A stretch of 64,000 nt of DNA from Platycnemis pennipes (lineage: Eukaryota; Arthropoda; Insecta; Odonata; Platycnemididae), in contig OW121849.1 in the NCBI GenBank assembly GCA_933228895.1, forward strand, positions 124,376,849 to 124,440,848. The letters are read 5' to 3'. Both the position numbers and the translations under genes were made by a program. Below the pieces are notes generated by a model. That model did not search any database and was not told where the DNA came from. It was given only the letters and a program-made list of their open reading frames with translations. Positions 12,481 to 26,922 of this stretch are shown one piece after another. The first letter of the stretch is position 1. Every line of letters begins with the position of its first letter.

Positions 12481-15400
12481 TTCTCGATCCAACGCGTAGA
12501 AAGCAGCTTATGTTTTGAAAGCAGCTGCTCTGTTAAAAGCAGTTGAAACAGCTGTATTGCTTCCGTTGATTTCAACGGCAACATTGAAAGCAGCCACTGT
12601 TGATCTCAACAAAAGTGTTGAAAGATTGCGGAGGTGAAGCGTCCCTTTATGAATTATAGTTACTGGGTAAATGTAAAATCAGCAATTCTGCAAAAAATAT
12701 CTGTACCATGGGAACTTAATCTGGATGCATATTGGTATTTTTATATACAAATATAGTAGATGTGAATGCTTGTAATTGTAATCGTAACAGGTATGTAAAA
12801 AAATCAGCACAGAGATTGGTAAATCATGAGAAACTGACCGAATCCTATTGACTGAATTATGCCACGTATCATCTTTTGTATTAGTAAAGCTATTGTTATA
12901 TATTATTTTCATTAGCAATCCATCCAATGAAATTGGATCGCACTGATGTAAGACATCAATTTTATCAGGCTTTTGATATGGTGGATGAGGTTATACCAAA
13001 TAGCTTGCGTTGCAAAATACGGGTACACAAAATTTGTAAAAAAAACTTAAACCGGTAAAAAAAATTTTAACCGGTTCAAATCAACGTAAGGTCTAAAAAT
13101 TCTTCAATTGAAATAAACCACATTGTCAACTATTTCAGCCGGGAGTAATATCGAGGTAAGAAACAAAAGGATAAGCTATAAAATTATTTTCACCATGCAC
13201 AGAATCAGTAGGCAGCGGCATGCGCTTAACCCGTAAACATATGCAACACATCCAACATTTGTGTTTTGCGAGAATCGGCATAGTAGGAGTGGTACCCAGA
13301 AATACACAAAGTAATGCATACATTCTCCACCCATTGATGTTTTGCTTAATTATACAATCCATATCACATGCATGGACTGCTATAAATTTACAACCTCATA
13401 AAATCAATTTTTAAGTTTGCAGTATGAACTGAACTTTCCCCATCACTGTAGCTAAGATTACATGGTAAAAATTAATAGATGTTGCTACAGACATTTCAAT
13501 TTTCAGAGGAATCAAAGTTCCTATTTAATTAAAACCCGTTTCGTGTTTTATACCGATTGAGAAGTAACACATTTTTTCAAAATGTTTACTTTATGAAAAG
13601 AGTTTTCCTACTTTTTCGATAATTTGAGATAATGTAACTGTGATTAATATTTGACTATCAGATAATTTGGTTTTTAGCATTGAATCGTTATCATCACCCC
13701 AAAACACGAACATTAACGTCTATTCAATATGAAAGAACACTTCATTTCTATAAGAGAGATTTGGTCACCAAATGATGCCTAATGTGTCCTGGCAAAGTCT
13801 GGCTCCATTACAAAGCTGCGCATTTTACTCATCACATACCACCTTTATGTATCCATCTCAGAAAATCATTCAAATAATATATACCACGGTTATTGTTTAT
13901 TCAGAAGTTACAATTTTTCCAATTATGTTGTTGTTAACAATATTATAAATTTATATTTGTTATTTTCCTAGCGTTTTTTGGCATTTTCTAAGCAACATTT
14001 TCTCGTGAAATCCAAAAGGTTAATACATTACCTGAGAAAGTTTTCTGTCGTGTCTGACTCATTTACACCGGACACAAACTGAATATAAGCCGATTACTAT
14101 ATTTTGTAATTTTTTAATTAATGTCTACAAAAATATTGCAGGTTTATGATAAATGACAAGAATATTTACAGGAAATGTTATTGTTCAATACTGCTATGGT
14201 GCTAAATGTAAGATGAATACTAATGTAAGTAAGAATGTAAGAAAATACTGTACACATAAGTGTAAGTACACATGCTGCACGTGGCGAGCTAAAGGAAAAC
14301 TTACTTTATATAACAAAGAAATACTCCATTGGTTAAAGGACTAATAAATATGCTAATATGTGCCCTTAAATGTTTTTACTTCACCGCTCAACTCAAAAGT
14401 AAAACGAAATTATTCGAATAGAAGATTTTGGTGCATAAATAATGAGGCTAAGAGAAGGGATTGAAGCTGGGAAACCTTTCTTTGAAAAAGATTGTAGAGA
14501 GAAGTAGGGAGATCTTAACGAGGCATAACGTCGGGTGAATTTTTGGCCCGACAAACAGGGGTGCTGAAGTTGAAGTTTTCTTCGCAAAACATTGAAATAA
14601 TTATTGGGTAACCCGAAAGAATTTGCACCCAAGGTTGTTTTCAAGCATCTGATGCTTGAAAGAGAGAATATGCTAAATAAGTTTACTAATGGAGAAGATT
14701 CTACGATACCATATGGTAAGAAAGACTCTCTCTCTCTCTTCTCCAGCAACAGTAGGGAGATTCAAAACACTTCAGGTTGACTTGAGGAATCAGGAGCAAG
14801 AGGCATTTGCGGAGCATTCTCCATGAAAATTGCGCTTTAAATGGAACGATTATGGTCATAAGGGATAAAATGGACTGATTCCTTTAATATCTTACCCAAA
14901 CAAAGTGATGGCTAATTTTATGCAGAGTATTTTGCTTTCCCGAAGGCGATTATAATGTATGGGTAACGAATTTTGAGTTCAACTTTGTCTAACACACGGC
15001 TTAAAATTAATTATTTGTTTCATGCTAAGTACATTAAAACACTTGTAATAGATTGGAAATAAATAAATTGTTTATTCAATAGGAACAGTCAGCGTTCGAT
15101 CAAGTAAGTACATCCGATGTATTCTGTAAAGACGTGTTCTGGGTAAAATGATCAAAAATTAATTAACCTGCAAATATCATGCATTTAAATATAAATCATG
15201 TATGAGGGATGAAACGTTTTTTCATACGAATTTCGTTTTTAAGCAACGGAGACGAATTATGGAGAATTAAATCCATTTTCCCACTTTTCTTTGAGTGGTC
15301 TACATTTATGAACGGTGGATACTACTAGGCGAAGAACGAAGGTCGTCCTTAGCTCCATTCCAGTTTACCTCGCCCGGAAAGATAACGGCGTATCCGGTCC

Positions 15401-16602
15401 TCATTTCGTAAGAGCCAATTTCATCATTCCTCTTGGGACTGCCTTCTCATGGAAAATATAATGCCTTGCTTATTAGCTTACTCTCCAAACTCGCCGATGA
15501 GCATTTATCGCTTCCGCGCACCGAGCCCGTCCCATCCCAATCCGAAGAGCGGCCGCAACACTTCCCGTCGCCCTTCATTACTCGCCTTGCTCCGTATCCT
15601 CACCTGGCCGTCTGAACTAATCCCCACACCGATATACCGGAAACTTAGCCTAAGGAATAACACCGGATATCCTGGCATTAATCAGCTACGTCCCTGCTTC
15701 CGCTTTTCATTTCTCTTGCACCACCACTAAGACGCATTAAAAGGTGGAAAGACTCCAAATGAACTCACAACAACAAAACTCTTGCGTCTACAGTTTTCAT
15801 TTCTTAGCAGAAACTAAATCTTTTGTGTTATAAATGGGTACAATATTTTGTAATTTCCACATTTTCAATGTGTTCACCAACCTAGTTTTCGAGTTACAAG
15901 TAAATATCAAGGTACACTAGCTTGTATAGTATACCTTGTGTGTACTTTGATAATGACCGCGCAAGCCGTAACCCGGATCAGTAAATGCATTTAGAAAAAG
16001 GAATATAACTCGTTATTTAATTAATTGGTATAACATGAAGTTCCACGTAGTAACGTCGGAAAATGTAACATTTATTCGTTCTTGGTAATTAATATTATAT
16101 ATTCGGTATTTGACATGGCTCGTGTGTTTGATTTTCTCGAAGCTCCTGTTACAACCAAAGATCATAGCAAAAATTAATTTTGCAAGCTAAAGGTCAAGTT
16201 AATGCTCACAATCACGACTGCACAACAACAACAAATACAAAATATTTGCTTCATGTTTTAACTCCATAGTTCTGTATATGTATTAGTGAAGATGTGTTTT
16301 ACCAGAAGTTTGACTGGTTGACGAGTGTGTAGGCTACGATGTTCTATGCCCAACGGCGTGTGAAATTCACACATTAGGGTCAGGCGGAGCAGTTCCTCTC
16401 CTAGTGCCACCTGCAGTTCCCAGAATGATCTGGTATCCAGGGAATAACGTAGCTTGGGTTTTGGTGTGACACTTCCAAAGTTTTCTCAAATATTCACTCT
16501 ACCGACTGGATTTCCACGCTAAGGTCTTTGCCATGATCTATAGATTTGGTAAAGTGAAATTTAACATTTAAATTAGATTTAAATTGCCCAATACACTATA
16601 AG

Positions 16603-16939
16603 TTAGTTAGTTATTCAGGGGAGGCGACCGACAGCTGAGGTCATTTGCGCCATACTGGATAGGTGGGTAATTGGGTGATGGTAGGAGTTTTTCAGGCAAC
16701 GGATGAAGGGTGGAGAGAAACCCGGCTTCGGCATTAGCCTACTCTTAACGACAGGCACCAAGGGGAGCATGGCTTAACGTCTCATCCGACGGACGGAGTA
16801 CTGAACCTGATATGTCCTCCACTAGGCACACAAGTAAGGACCGGTTTACCACCGAAAAATCCGAAACTGCCGGGAATCGAACCAGGGCCCTCGGGATGGA
16901 AGACCAGCACTATAGCCACCACACCAACCCGATCTCCTA
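16603..16939 (-). mobile_element. tRNA-derived SINE, minus strand
   Basis: Same family as the copies at 17524, 46003 and 51355. On the minus strand it opens with GATCGGGTTGGTGTGGTGGCT (A-box-like head), followed by a B box (GGTTCGATTCCCGGC with one change), a long tRNA-unrelated body, and an end with a repeated TAAC-type word (seen on the plus strand as TTAGTTAGTTA). No clear target duplication was read. It differs from the 17524 copy at many positions. Confidence 0.8.
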
Positions 16940-17510
16940 ATACCAATAAGGATATTTTTGTGGTACCCATTTAAATCCTCACCAACTACTTCCGTAGTTC
17001 TTACCAATGAGCTTAATCATTTACATGAGCGTATTACGAAAAATGCAGATGACAACTTGTGGGTTATAATACACTTTCGACCAAATTAATTGTTTTATCC
17101 AAAAAAGCAGTTCACTTTAAATTAAAACAGCACACATTTCTTGGCATAAATATGGAGCTGGTTGCTGAATTAGCCGGGCTTAAATGCTGATAGCTCAGTT
17201 AAAACAGTAAACAGAGCATTAATCGCGTAAACTTAACATTTTAACGAACGTGTTTCAAACACTATAAATGATTCCAGCTCGTCTCAGATGACCGATATAG
17301 ATGTATATTATACAATTATATCAAAGAAAGTCTGCAAAAAATAAGTTAACTAAAATAGCAAGCAAAGTTCATTAAACTTGAATAAATCTTAATTTTGTTA
17401 TGAATTGCATTGTAGCAGTTAGTAAGATATGGGTTAAAATTCAATGATATGCACTGTTTAGGATTTTTTCTCGTATACCATACCATATATACCAATCCAT
17501 AAACTTACAA

Positions 17511-17869
17511 AACCAAGGCGATAGGGGTATCGGGTTGGTGTGGTGGCTAGAGTACTGGCCTCCCATCCCAAGGGCCCGGGTTCGATTCCCGGCAGTGGCG
17601 GATTTTTCAGTGGAAAACCGGTCCCCACTTGAGTGCCTAGTGGAGGGCATTTCAAGTTCAGTACTCCGTCCGTCGGATGGGACGTTAAGCCGTGGTCCCC
17701 TTGGCGCTTTTCGTTAAGAGTAGGCTAATGCCGACGCCGGGTTTATCTCCACCCTTCCTCCGTTCCCTGAAAACTCCTACCATTACCCAAATATCCACCT
17801 ATCCTATATGGCGCAAATGACCTCAGCTGTCGGTCGCCTCCCCTAAATAACCAACTAACCAAGGCGATA
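17511..17869 (+). mobile_element. tRNA-derived SINE with 13-bp target duplication
   Basis: The body (17524-17856, 333 bp) starts ATCGGGTTGGTGTGGTGGCTAG, matching an RNA polymerase III A box. The B box GGTTCGATTCCCGGC lies about 45 bp further on. The body ends CCTCCCCTAAATAACCAACT. It is flanked by AACCAAGGCGATA at 17511-17523 and 17857-17869, a 13-bp duplication typical of LINE-mobilised elements. The head resembles a glycine tRNA only loosely, so the tRNA of origin is not claimed. Confidence 0.9.
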
Positions 17870-20800
17870 ATTTGCTCGTTTTCAATTATAAATATATTTT
17901 ACGACCAATTTGAATTTTCGGAATACAATTGAAATTTATTAACATTGATATCCAATATTTTGAAAAATGAATTGTAATAAATAGCATCAAAGCAGGTAAT
18001 TGACAACATTAATGAAAGGAGTATATTAATGGTTAAATTCACTACTCTTTGGACTGCATTCCAACCAGGGTGGATGTGGGCCGCAGGTTTTAGTTTGGAG
18101 AGATAGCTCTGTCTATTTAGGCCTTCCGCGACAAGGAAAACGCAGAACAATGCTCAGCCCCGAGTGCTTTTGGATATTTTTTTCCATTTCTGGACTTTTT
18201 CCCTCTGTACACAGGGAACTTTTTTCTTGATTGTCAAGAGAAAATATTTTACCAAGAAAATGCTTCTTCAAGAATCACCCGTAGCAGAAAAAATAACGGC
18301 AGGCCGCTGGACCCTTCCCTTAGCCACAAGGTGAGGACAACCATACCCTTTTTAGCGTTTGTCGACTCCCTCACAGAAACTGGCCGTGAAAGAGAATTGT
18401 TTAATCTGTATATTTACGAAAACTATATTGATTACTGTTTTAAAAAGTATGAAATCGGAAATGTATGTTTTTTCCGGTATTCTCACAATTTTTTAGGGAA
18501 ACGCTCCCACTATTATTGACCGATTTTTTTCTGTCCAGGCTAACAGTATGTATCCCAGTATCGTTTCTGTGGTTTTCATTAGCATAGACACTAGTCATGA
18601 TACTTTGTGTTACGTCAAAATCTTGTTAGGATTGGTATTAAATTGGTTCATAGTTTCAGCACGGAAAAATGCGAAAATGCAAAAAATACCAGCTAGGGAT
18701 ATTTCTACAGTTTTCCAACTAGTCAATAGTGTATGCTTGGTGTCAAGTCCGTTTCTGCCGCACAATTTTGCAATAGCCTCGAGGATATGCCTTTGTTTGT
18801 GTCTCCTTATTTACCTATCAGCGAGCGTTAACACGCCTGTCTGTTTACCTACACCGGAAACAAAGATTTGTATGTGTGTGAGTGAGGTTTTCAAGTTATG
18901 AAGGTAATGTAAACCTCACCTGTCATAAAAACATCTTATAAATTCCCAGTAAAGACCCTTCATAGATTCAGTCCCATATTTGAGTATATACTGGTTGCGT
19001 AGAAATTATTGTAGAAAATTACCATGTGGTTACTTTTGCGATGTAAAAAGAATCCTGCTAGTATCAATGCCATTCTTGTTTTCCTATCAGCAAGTGCAAA
19101 ACACAGCCGTTAATCTACAACGGCATCAGAATTTTAAATATAATAATTTCACTTGTCGAATATAACAACAGTCCGATACCAATTTAGAATATTATTGAAC
19201 TCCGAATAGCTTCGAATGATTTGATTATATCCTAAACGCTATACAAGTAACTAAGCACCCTGCATAAGAAAAATGTAATACAGTTTCTGGTGTGACATTA
19301 GTTTATGGACAATGTGAAAAGGTGTTATTTTATTTGGTGGTATGAATGGGGTCATAATATGTTTTTAAATATTTTTCATTAGTTCCTTTCAATTTCAGGA
19401 GGCTAAAATGTCCGTAAATTCAACTGTAGCACTGAAAGTATATGTGTGAATATTAAGACATGAATTTTCAGGAAAATAAAACATGTGTCAGTAGATCTAT
19501 CTTTGATATCAAAATATGTGTGCTAATTTGATTAAAAGGAAGATTCTCTGAGGTAGGCAGCTCTTTTAGAACGCTATTACTCACGGACTGAAATTCTGAG
19601 TAAAATTGGCGACAGAAATAAATGATATATTTTTATTGACTGGCATTGAATAATGCATTTTATGTTTTAAGCATCAAAACTAATATATAATTTCATAATA
19701 TATTTCCGAACTACAATTATACACCGCAGCCATATTTTTTAGCGAATAGCACAGGCAAATATACGCTACAATTTTTATAGAATAGAGGCATGAGACTAAT
19801 GCTAAAATGTGATAAGCACACTAAAATTTAAATTTTTCTAAATACCTTAATTGCTATGGATATTAGGCAATAATTAGTATACAATGTTCTACTTTTTTAT
19901 TCCTAAAATTATAATTGGGATATGAGAAAATATTTTGCCACTCTTCTAGATCCACCCGTTCTTTTCATAATTTTAATACTAGAATAATGAATAATTTTCA
20001 TCTTCCCACCAGAAAAGCGTCATTTCAGGCCTCACTCTTTTAGAAGGAATTATTGTTGCTGGATGCAATGACCTCGGAATTTAAAGCGATTAAAATCACA
20101 GTATCTTTAAAATAAAAATTAAAGAATGGCCTATCAGAGCAATATTCTGAGAATATGGTAAACGTAGGGGTGTAAAAATAACAACAATGCAACATTAAGT
20201 AATGAAAGTAATATAATATAAGTAATTTTAATGTATGCCATGTGTGTAAGGACTAATAATAAGGACATAAATACATTCGTGGAATAAGGGTATTTTGGAA
20301 GAGTTTAGGGAATAAGAAATATCACTTTATTTTGTTTTAAAATATGTAAGTACGGTTGTCAACTGTTTTACAACCGTTTTCATTGTCAGTATTGTACTAC
20401 ATGTTATTTGTTTGGAATTATTAATACCATTAATTGAATGGCTTTGGCTAAATAAACGTGTGTGGCATTGGTCAATTTCTGCACATCTGCGATGGATCTA
20501 GTTTTCTTAGTCGATAGCAATACCTGATTTGTCTACTATTATTTTCTGATCTACCTAACATCTTTTTAGTGATCAGCCGGAACCCTATGAATTTTTTCAA
20601 TCTCAGACCATTTTATAGATAGCAATATACACGATTCCTGAGTTTTGCTAGTAAGGTCGCTATAGTCGAGTAATTTGTTGGAGCGAAAACCCAAAACCAT
20701 TATACGAGCCGCATAGGCGTCGTTTTTGCTATGGGATTAAGTAGGTTAGATAGCATGAATTCCAAGTAATGTTTTCTTTACTTCCTATGAAAAGATTTGC

Positions 20801-23800
20801 TACCGAGAGAATCATTTTTGTTCTTTTAAATTAACTACACTAGATGAATTCCTGGTGTAATACCTAAATTATAGTACGTGATAGCTCTTCCACGACGTAT
20901 TTTAAAATGAAAATCAATTTTAAATATCTTTTTCAGCATTTGAATTTGCCTTCATCACTTTGTTAAATAAGAAATATTTTCGAATCCAATACGAATCTTC
21001 AAAGACGTTTCTAAACAGACATCTAAATTGTATTGCAAAATATCCGTTCATAATGAAATTTGCATTCAGTATGTATGGGCAACCAGTAAATATTTTCTTT
21101 CCATAATAACTGTCTCTGAGAATCTCTGAATTTGATGTAGTGTATGGAGGTGGAGTGTGTTCAGAGTTCCCTCTGGGTAAATAGTATACAACATAACAGT
21201 TGATAATCATGACATGCATCCGAATAACATAAATGTTCGAAAAACAAATAGTAGTCGCAATAATCAGATATATGGCACGAAAACAATGCAATATTAATTA
21301 CAAATCTACATTAATTACTCGTACAGTATTATCTCGCTCTGGAATTTTATATGAGAGGATGGCACTATGATTTTTTGAAGTGTTTGTGCATTTTGAGCCA
21401 CTTTCTGTTGTTACTTAGGATAGTAGTCATAATATGTGACTATTATTATTTACTTTTTGGTCATTAATATTCTAGTTGTTTTTAAACAATCAATCACGGC
21501 AAAAAAGGTAGTGTTTTCACAACAAGATTTTTATCATATACAGTTAAAACAGATACATGAATAACAAAAAATAGCTAGCTAGCTAACACTTCTATTTGTA
21601 TTATAAAGTAAAAAAAACGATAATTTCTCTAACGTAAGCAGGGAGAGTTGTTTCCTCTTATCACCCAAAAAAACGAGTGGAAAAGAGAATTCTGACGAAA
21701 ATTTTAAATGTATTCGGGGAAGCTTAATGGATACGTACTTTATACAGTAAGCTAATATACAAAGTTGTTAAGGAAGAAAAGAATGCCGAAGGCAGGACCA
21801 AAAAGATATATTTAGTGAAAAAATGTAATGACAGATTATCATACTTTGGTGGAAAAAGTGAATCGGGACGAATATTTTGATTTTTAGTAAAAACAGGGAT
21901 AGTGATATATAAGCATCTAAATTTGGTTGGCATTTAAACCGTAATCAAGATTGCAAATCATGCTTAGGTGAAAGGAAACTATACATCCTCTCCATTAACG
22001 CCGAGGAACATTCGGAGAGAAGGGGCAAGACTTAGAGCCACGGAAGTGAAAGTGAGAATCCAATTCCAAGATTTTGAACCGAGCTCCCTCTCATTCAAAG
22101 AGAAGTGTCTTCTGAGGGAAAGCTTCCTCATCACGTGAATTTTGGCATCTCTCTGACATCTCTGTGGTGATTCTACGGTGGGGTGTGACTTTTGGTTCGG
22201 TGATTTGAAAGGTCTCCTGGTTTATATGATCTCAAATGGGTATAGCAGGAATGTTAAATTTCCTTAGTACCGGAAAATGATCTCTTATAAGCAAGTTTCG
22301 CATTTGCTTTGTAACTATCCAATATCAGAGAAATGGGATTATTATGGCAATAATTTCGAAAACTTCCCTTATGTCACATGCCAGCTGATATGAAAGTAGA
22401 TAGAGAACTTGTGCAACTGGGAGCATTCCCTAAATCTACCGTGCACTGGACGAATTGGACAATAGGGAATGACTGCAAAATAATTTTCCGGGTGGTCTTG
22501 CTACTGACTGCTGTATAATACTAGTTCCATGAGAAGTAGACTAATAACCGCAGCCGCCATGCATGCCGTAGAGATAATATCGCCACTCACCATCGTAGGA
22601 AAAGAAATTAATAAAAATACTGGTGAGCTAGATTTGCAGAAACGTCGAAGATATTTCAACTAAATGCGGCAGAAAGTCAGAAAACTCATATCGCTTAATA
22701 TAAACTAGTAAAAGTCGATTAAGGAGAGCATTATATCTTTGAAAAAGGAATGTATTTTAAAATACAAATGAGTAAGTAATACTAATATGGCATTTTTGAT
22801 GATACGCTTATTCACATGTTGAAGTTTGGGTAAGCGGCAATAACGATTACAAAATAAATATTACATGAACCTCAAGGCTCAAAGATTATTCATTGCCGAA
22901 AATAATAATGAATTCGATTTTCGCTTGAAAAGGGATTATGAAATATTACCCCCCAACCGCTTGCAAATTGCGACCACAATTTTACTAGTTTCAACTGAAT
23001 GCGCACCCAAAATTTTAGAAACTTAAGGCAGAGAGCTCATATCGCTTAAAATAAAAAAAAACAATATTTTTAACTTCTTCTGATTGCTCCAGTTAATATA
23101 AAAGATGATTCTTCACTTTTATCGGTGCATGTTTATGAAGGCATCCAATTAATTAATGTATCGCACACTATCTCAAATAAAATGACGGGATATTCTACAA
23201 AATTAGGTTTAAAAAAAACTAACGTGCTATAGGAATATTCATCCTATTTAATATGGTTGAAAATTAAACTCTCTATAACTTCACTAAGGTATATCCGTTA
23301 AACCTTCAGCTGAACCCCAACGAAGCTTCAGTAAAATGCACCATTTTGGTAATCACGCTAAAACTTTCAGGGAACTCGCGGAGTTTTGGGAGTTGGGGAG
23401 TCGCGGGAGTTTTGATACCGACGATTTTATCATTCTAAAGCTTTAATAAACGCAATAAATGGCAATTTGAAAATTAATTAATTGAAAAACAATGAATAAA
23501 TATAAAGCTAACCCCGTAGTTAAACCATGGACTAGCACATTCATAACACTAAAATTGCTGAATTTAGCAAAAAGTTGTGATTAGTGACGGTAGGTATTAG
23601 ATTATTACCACTATTCGAAAGAGAAAAAATAAGATAAAGATGACGTTTTAATGAATTTTGGATTTTCGTTTTTTATTTCGTTTCGTTGGATGCTTACGGG
23701 AGGCTGATTAAAACTTTTACATTCGAGCGCCATCACGTGGGTCAATGAGACTCACAGAAATTTACAGTAATATGCTTTTTTATCACAATAGTGTAAGAGA

Positions 23801-25631
23801 GTGAATTGAAGAGGACTTAAATAGTTCAGGGCTAAAGAACTATTCAAAGAGTATCTGACATGGAAGAATAAACATGGAATAAATTTTAACTCACGTAAAT
23901 ATTATGTCTTAAAACTGGTATTAGAGTTCTATGTCTGTCTGTCACATTTGGTTGTACGTTTGATAAATGAGTTCATGTGATAGCAGGGGAACGAAGTATG
24001 TTAGATGCCCCAGAGTGTCGATTGAATGAATAAATTCTTCTCTGAGCTACTACTTGAACACATCGAGAACGGGCCAAATAATGATTTTAATTTTAGTATT
24101 TTATTTGTAATTAGATATCGAGATACAGTGGCTGCTACGTGACTAACATATTTATGGTCTTGAAAAGTTTGAGTGCAATCACGGCGCCATTATCCTAGCT
24201 GTAGCACTTTATTTATTAATCAACAAGTTTAGGGAGACCATTAAAGTTTAAACCCCCATTTCCTTGCCTCCGCGATCGCCTTCTTTTCTTCCAACTTTCC
24301 TCGAGTCCTTAGCACTTTCCTTTCGTACTTAAAACGGTACATGGGCCTCAGTGATTCTTTTATACTGCCGACGCCTTTCAGACAAGATCCATTAGAAACA
24401 CTCCGTATGTGTAAATGGCTGTTCTCAAATACGCTATCAATGCTATACGATTCTAACAGCAATCATGAGTTCCACATATTTTTGGCATTTTCTTGGTGGT
24501 TTATTTTTAGTTACTTCTCGCTTCTCATATGACTTGTTATAATATTTACACGGGGTAGAACTGCTTCAAAACATTTGAGTGCATTAAGTGAAGAAAATGT
24601 GTATTAAGCGTTTATATTACGATTAATGAAGATGGTTAAAGATGATTAAAAGTTGAAACTCGTTGTACGCTTCTATATGGTTTTTGGAACAGTGGCCTTT
24701 TGTTGAGTCTTGAGCCGGACCACTACTTCAACTGCTGTGGTACTCCATTGTATGGCACGAATCCAAATTAAAGTGAGTTCCACTTCGGTGGCTGCAAAAT
24801 GCACAAGTCCATTGACGCCACCGCAAGGAGAAGCGACGGATTTGATACATTTAGCGAAGATATTACGAACGTCATGGAGCAGAAATATAAGGGACATCCG
24901 TAGAAAATTTTTTTACGCGGGTAATTCTCTGACCACAAAGAAAAGCCGGAAGGAGTTCCGAGGTAAATTGAGATATATCGAATTATTCCTATAGGAGTAG
25001 GGAAAGAAGTGGACGACCAAATATATACGAGGAATTCGGATGGCGTATTTCCTACTGTTGAAGGTGAACATCAATGGCTGCATGTTTCATGACCAGACTT
25101 CATATCTAAGAACTAAAAAATGTGACAGATAATGTAAAATACCATCCACCCACTGTATTAATTGACCATAACTAGCAAGGTAATAGGAAGTTCACATAAA
25201 AATTGGCCCTTTTTAAGTAATTTTGGTGGTTGAAAAAAAACGTACCCATGTTTTAATATCCCCTGAACTATTAATTCCTTCTCTAAATTTTAAGAAAACT
25301 ATAATACAGGAAACACGCATAATGTCAAAATATTTATTATGTGAGTAAGATCCCAATTGAAAAATGATATATAGGTCGAGAAAAAGCTAATTTTATGGAA
25401 GACACTATGCACGTGGTGCATGTTTTTGCCTAAAGTTCGAATGGTAACAAGGGTACAGTCATCGCTTTCAAGTCGCTAGCAAATTACTGCCACCGTACAC
25501 GCCAAGTTGGGTCTTAGAGAGAAATGGAGCAATAGTCGGTTCCGCAGACTAAGGAAACGAATCAATATGAAGTATGTTCGTTCGTAGGTTTCCGCGGCGT
25601 TGATTAGATGTTCTCTGCATTTTTCTCGGGA

Positions 25632-25779
25632 TGCGTCCGCGTCGTTTGACTGTGAGACAACAGTTTCGCCAACCTTCCTGTTGGCGTCTTCAGGTCGAAG
25701 TGGTGAGAAGTCGTTCACGTCGTCCCTATATAGGCCTGGTCGTGTAGGTGCTGCCCTCTGATTGGCCGGAATTTTTTTT
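25632..25779 (-). repeat. Inverted arm of the Penelope-like element (3' side)
   Basis: Pairs with 26777-26922. It contains the 3' end of the coding frame, a TATATAGG box and a hairpin flanked by CTGAAGA and GAAAC. Confidence 0.85.
25656..25693 (-). ncRNA. Hammerhead-like motif in a Penelope arm (degenerate)
   Basis: On the minus strand the 38 nt read CTGAAGA, then a 7-bp hairpin (CGCCAAC and GTTGGCG), then AAAC and a GTTGTC end. CTGANGA plus GAAA plus NUH is the hammerhead core, and such ribozymes are known in Penelope-like elements. Stem I pairing around the core does not look good, so it may be inactive or a look-alike. The inverted copy is on the plus strand at 26861-26898. Confidence 0.35.
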
Positions 25780-26763
25780 GATGACCCTCTTCCAAGCAGA
25801 ATGCAACGGGTATCCGTCCTCTCTGTTCATGTTCAATGGTGTTTTAAGTATTTCTATCGCCTCTCTAATGACCCTCGGAAAGTATCGTGCCTCCCTCGTT
25901 ATGATTTTGGCGTCTTCAAATTGAATTACGTGACCTGGCTCGCTCCACGTATGTTCGGCGATGGCGGATAGATGGAATTGTTTTTTATCCGTCGCCCTCT
26001 GGTGTTCTTTCATGCGCGTATTCATAGATCTGCACGTCTCGCCCACGTAAGGCTTCTCGCAGGAACACGGAACTTTGTACACTCCTTCATGTATCCCCGG
26101 AGGAAGTTTGTCCTTCGGTCCTGGTAAAATATGGTGGATCTTGGTCGCACAGTTGAATCTCGTGACCACGTCGTGTTTCTTCAGGACTCTCGCAATTTTC
26201 TCCGAGGTTCCCTTGATGAAAGGAATGGTGGCGTAAGTTTTCCGTTCAGTTCTCGTTTCCCTTTCTTCTTCTTCGGTGTCCTTTGTGGGTGATTCCCGGC
26301 TACGTTTTTCTACCTTCTCGGCTCTTTTCAGTACCGTCTCTCTACTGTATCCGTTTCTGTCTAGTGCAGCTGTCAGGTGTTTCTTCTCTGCCGCTAGTGA
26401 ATCGGCATCGGATACCTTGTAAGCTCGATACATTAAAGTATCTATGAGAGAAGTCTTCTGGCTGGGGTGGTGGTGTGAGGTGGCATTGAGGTAGCGATCC
26501 GTATGGGTAGGCTTCCTGTAGACGGAGTGCGCCAACCTCCCGTTTTTCTTCTTTACCAAGACGTCCAAGAAGGGTAGCATTTCTTCTTTTTCAGCTTCCA
26601 TTGTTAATGCTATGGCTTGGTGTTGCGAATTTAAATGCATGAGGAATTTTTCCAGTTCTTCTCTTCCATGTGGCCATATTATGAAAGTGTCGTCGACATA
26701 TCTGAGCCAAAGTTTCGGTTTCTTTTCATACGAGTCAAGTGCCTTCTTCTCGAAGCTTTCCAT
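25726..26763 (-). pseudogene. Penelope-like reverse transcriptase (C-terminal part) and GIY-YIG endonuclease
   Basis: The 345-codon frame starts just upstream of RT motif C, LRYVDDTFIIW (residues 20-30), and continues with FLDVLVKKKNGRLAHSVYRKP, the thumb-side signature of Penelope RTs. It then has a charged linker (KRSRESPTKDTEEEERETRTE, residues about 150-172). A GIY-YIG nuclease domain follows: GVYKVPCSCEKPYVGETCRS (residues about 225-244), with a Lys/Arg-rich follow-up (NTRMKEHQRA) and a downstream Glu-containing segment (IREAIEILKTPLNMNREDG). In these elements the RT copies RNA and the GIY-YIG domain nicks the target. The N-terminal half of the RT, including motifs A and B, is missing, so this copy cannot work alone. 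The initiating Met is probably internal. Confidence 0.85.
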
Positions 26764-26776
26764 TAAGAGGTTCCGG

Positions 26777-26922
26777 AAAAAATTCCGGCCAATCAGAGGG
26801 CAGCACCTACACGACCAGGCCTATATAGGGACGACGAGAACGACTTCTCACCACTTCGACCTGAAGATGCCAACAGGAAGGTTGGCGAAACTGTTGTCTC
26901 ACAGTCAAACGACGCGGACGCA
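26777..26922 (+). repeat. Inverted arm of the Penelope-like element (5' side)
   Basis: Reverse-complement partner of 25632-25779, with only a few differences, such as CTGAAGATG here against CTGAAGACG there. It adjoins the right target duplication at 26921. Confidence 0.85.

Noticed and set aside
15433..15730. Overlapping open frames of 60 and 93 codons in a slightly GC-richer stretch
   Set aside because: No recognisable domain, no splice-site support and no similarity to the opsin; left as intronic sequence.
17529..17600. tRNA gene candidate
   Set aside because: A and B boxes are present, but the acceptor stem does not close and the sequence continues into a SINE body with target duplications.
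24241..24462. 73-codon frame with a charged C-terminus (minus)
   Set aside because: A Lys/Glu-rich end is suggestive of coding sequence, but no family was recognised and no flanking exon signals stand out.
25476..25718. 80-codon frame (minus) downstream of the Penelope ORF
   Set aside because: It overlaps the element's 3' arm and target duplication and runs into flanking sequence; it is a by-product of the terminal repeat.
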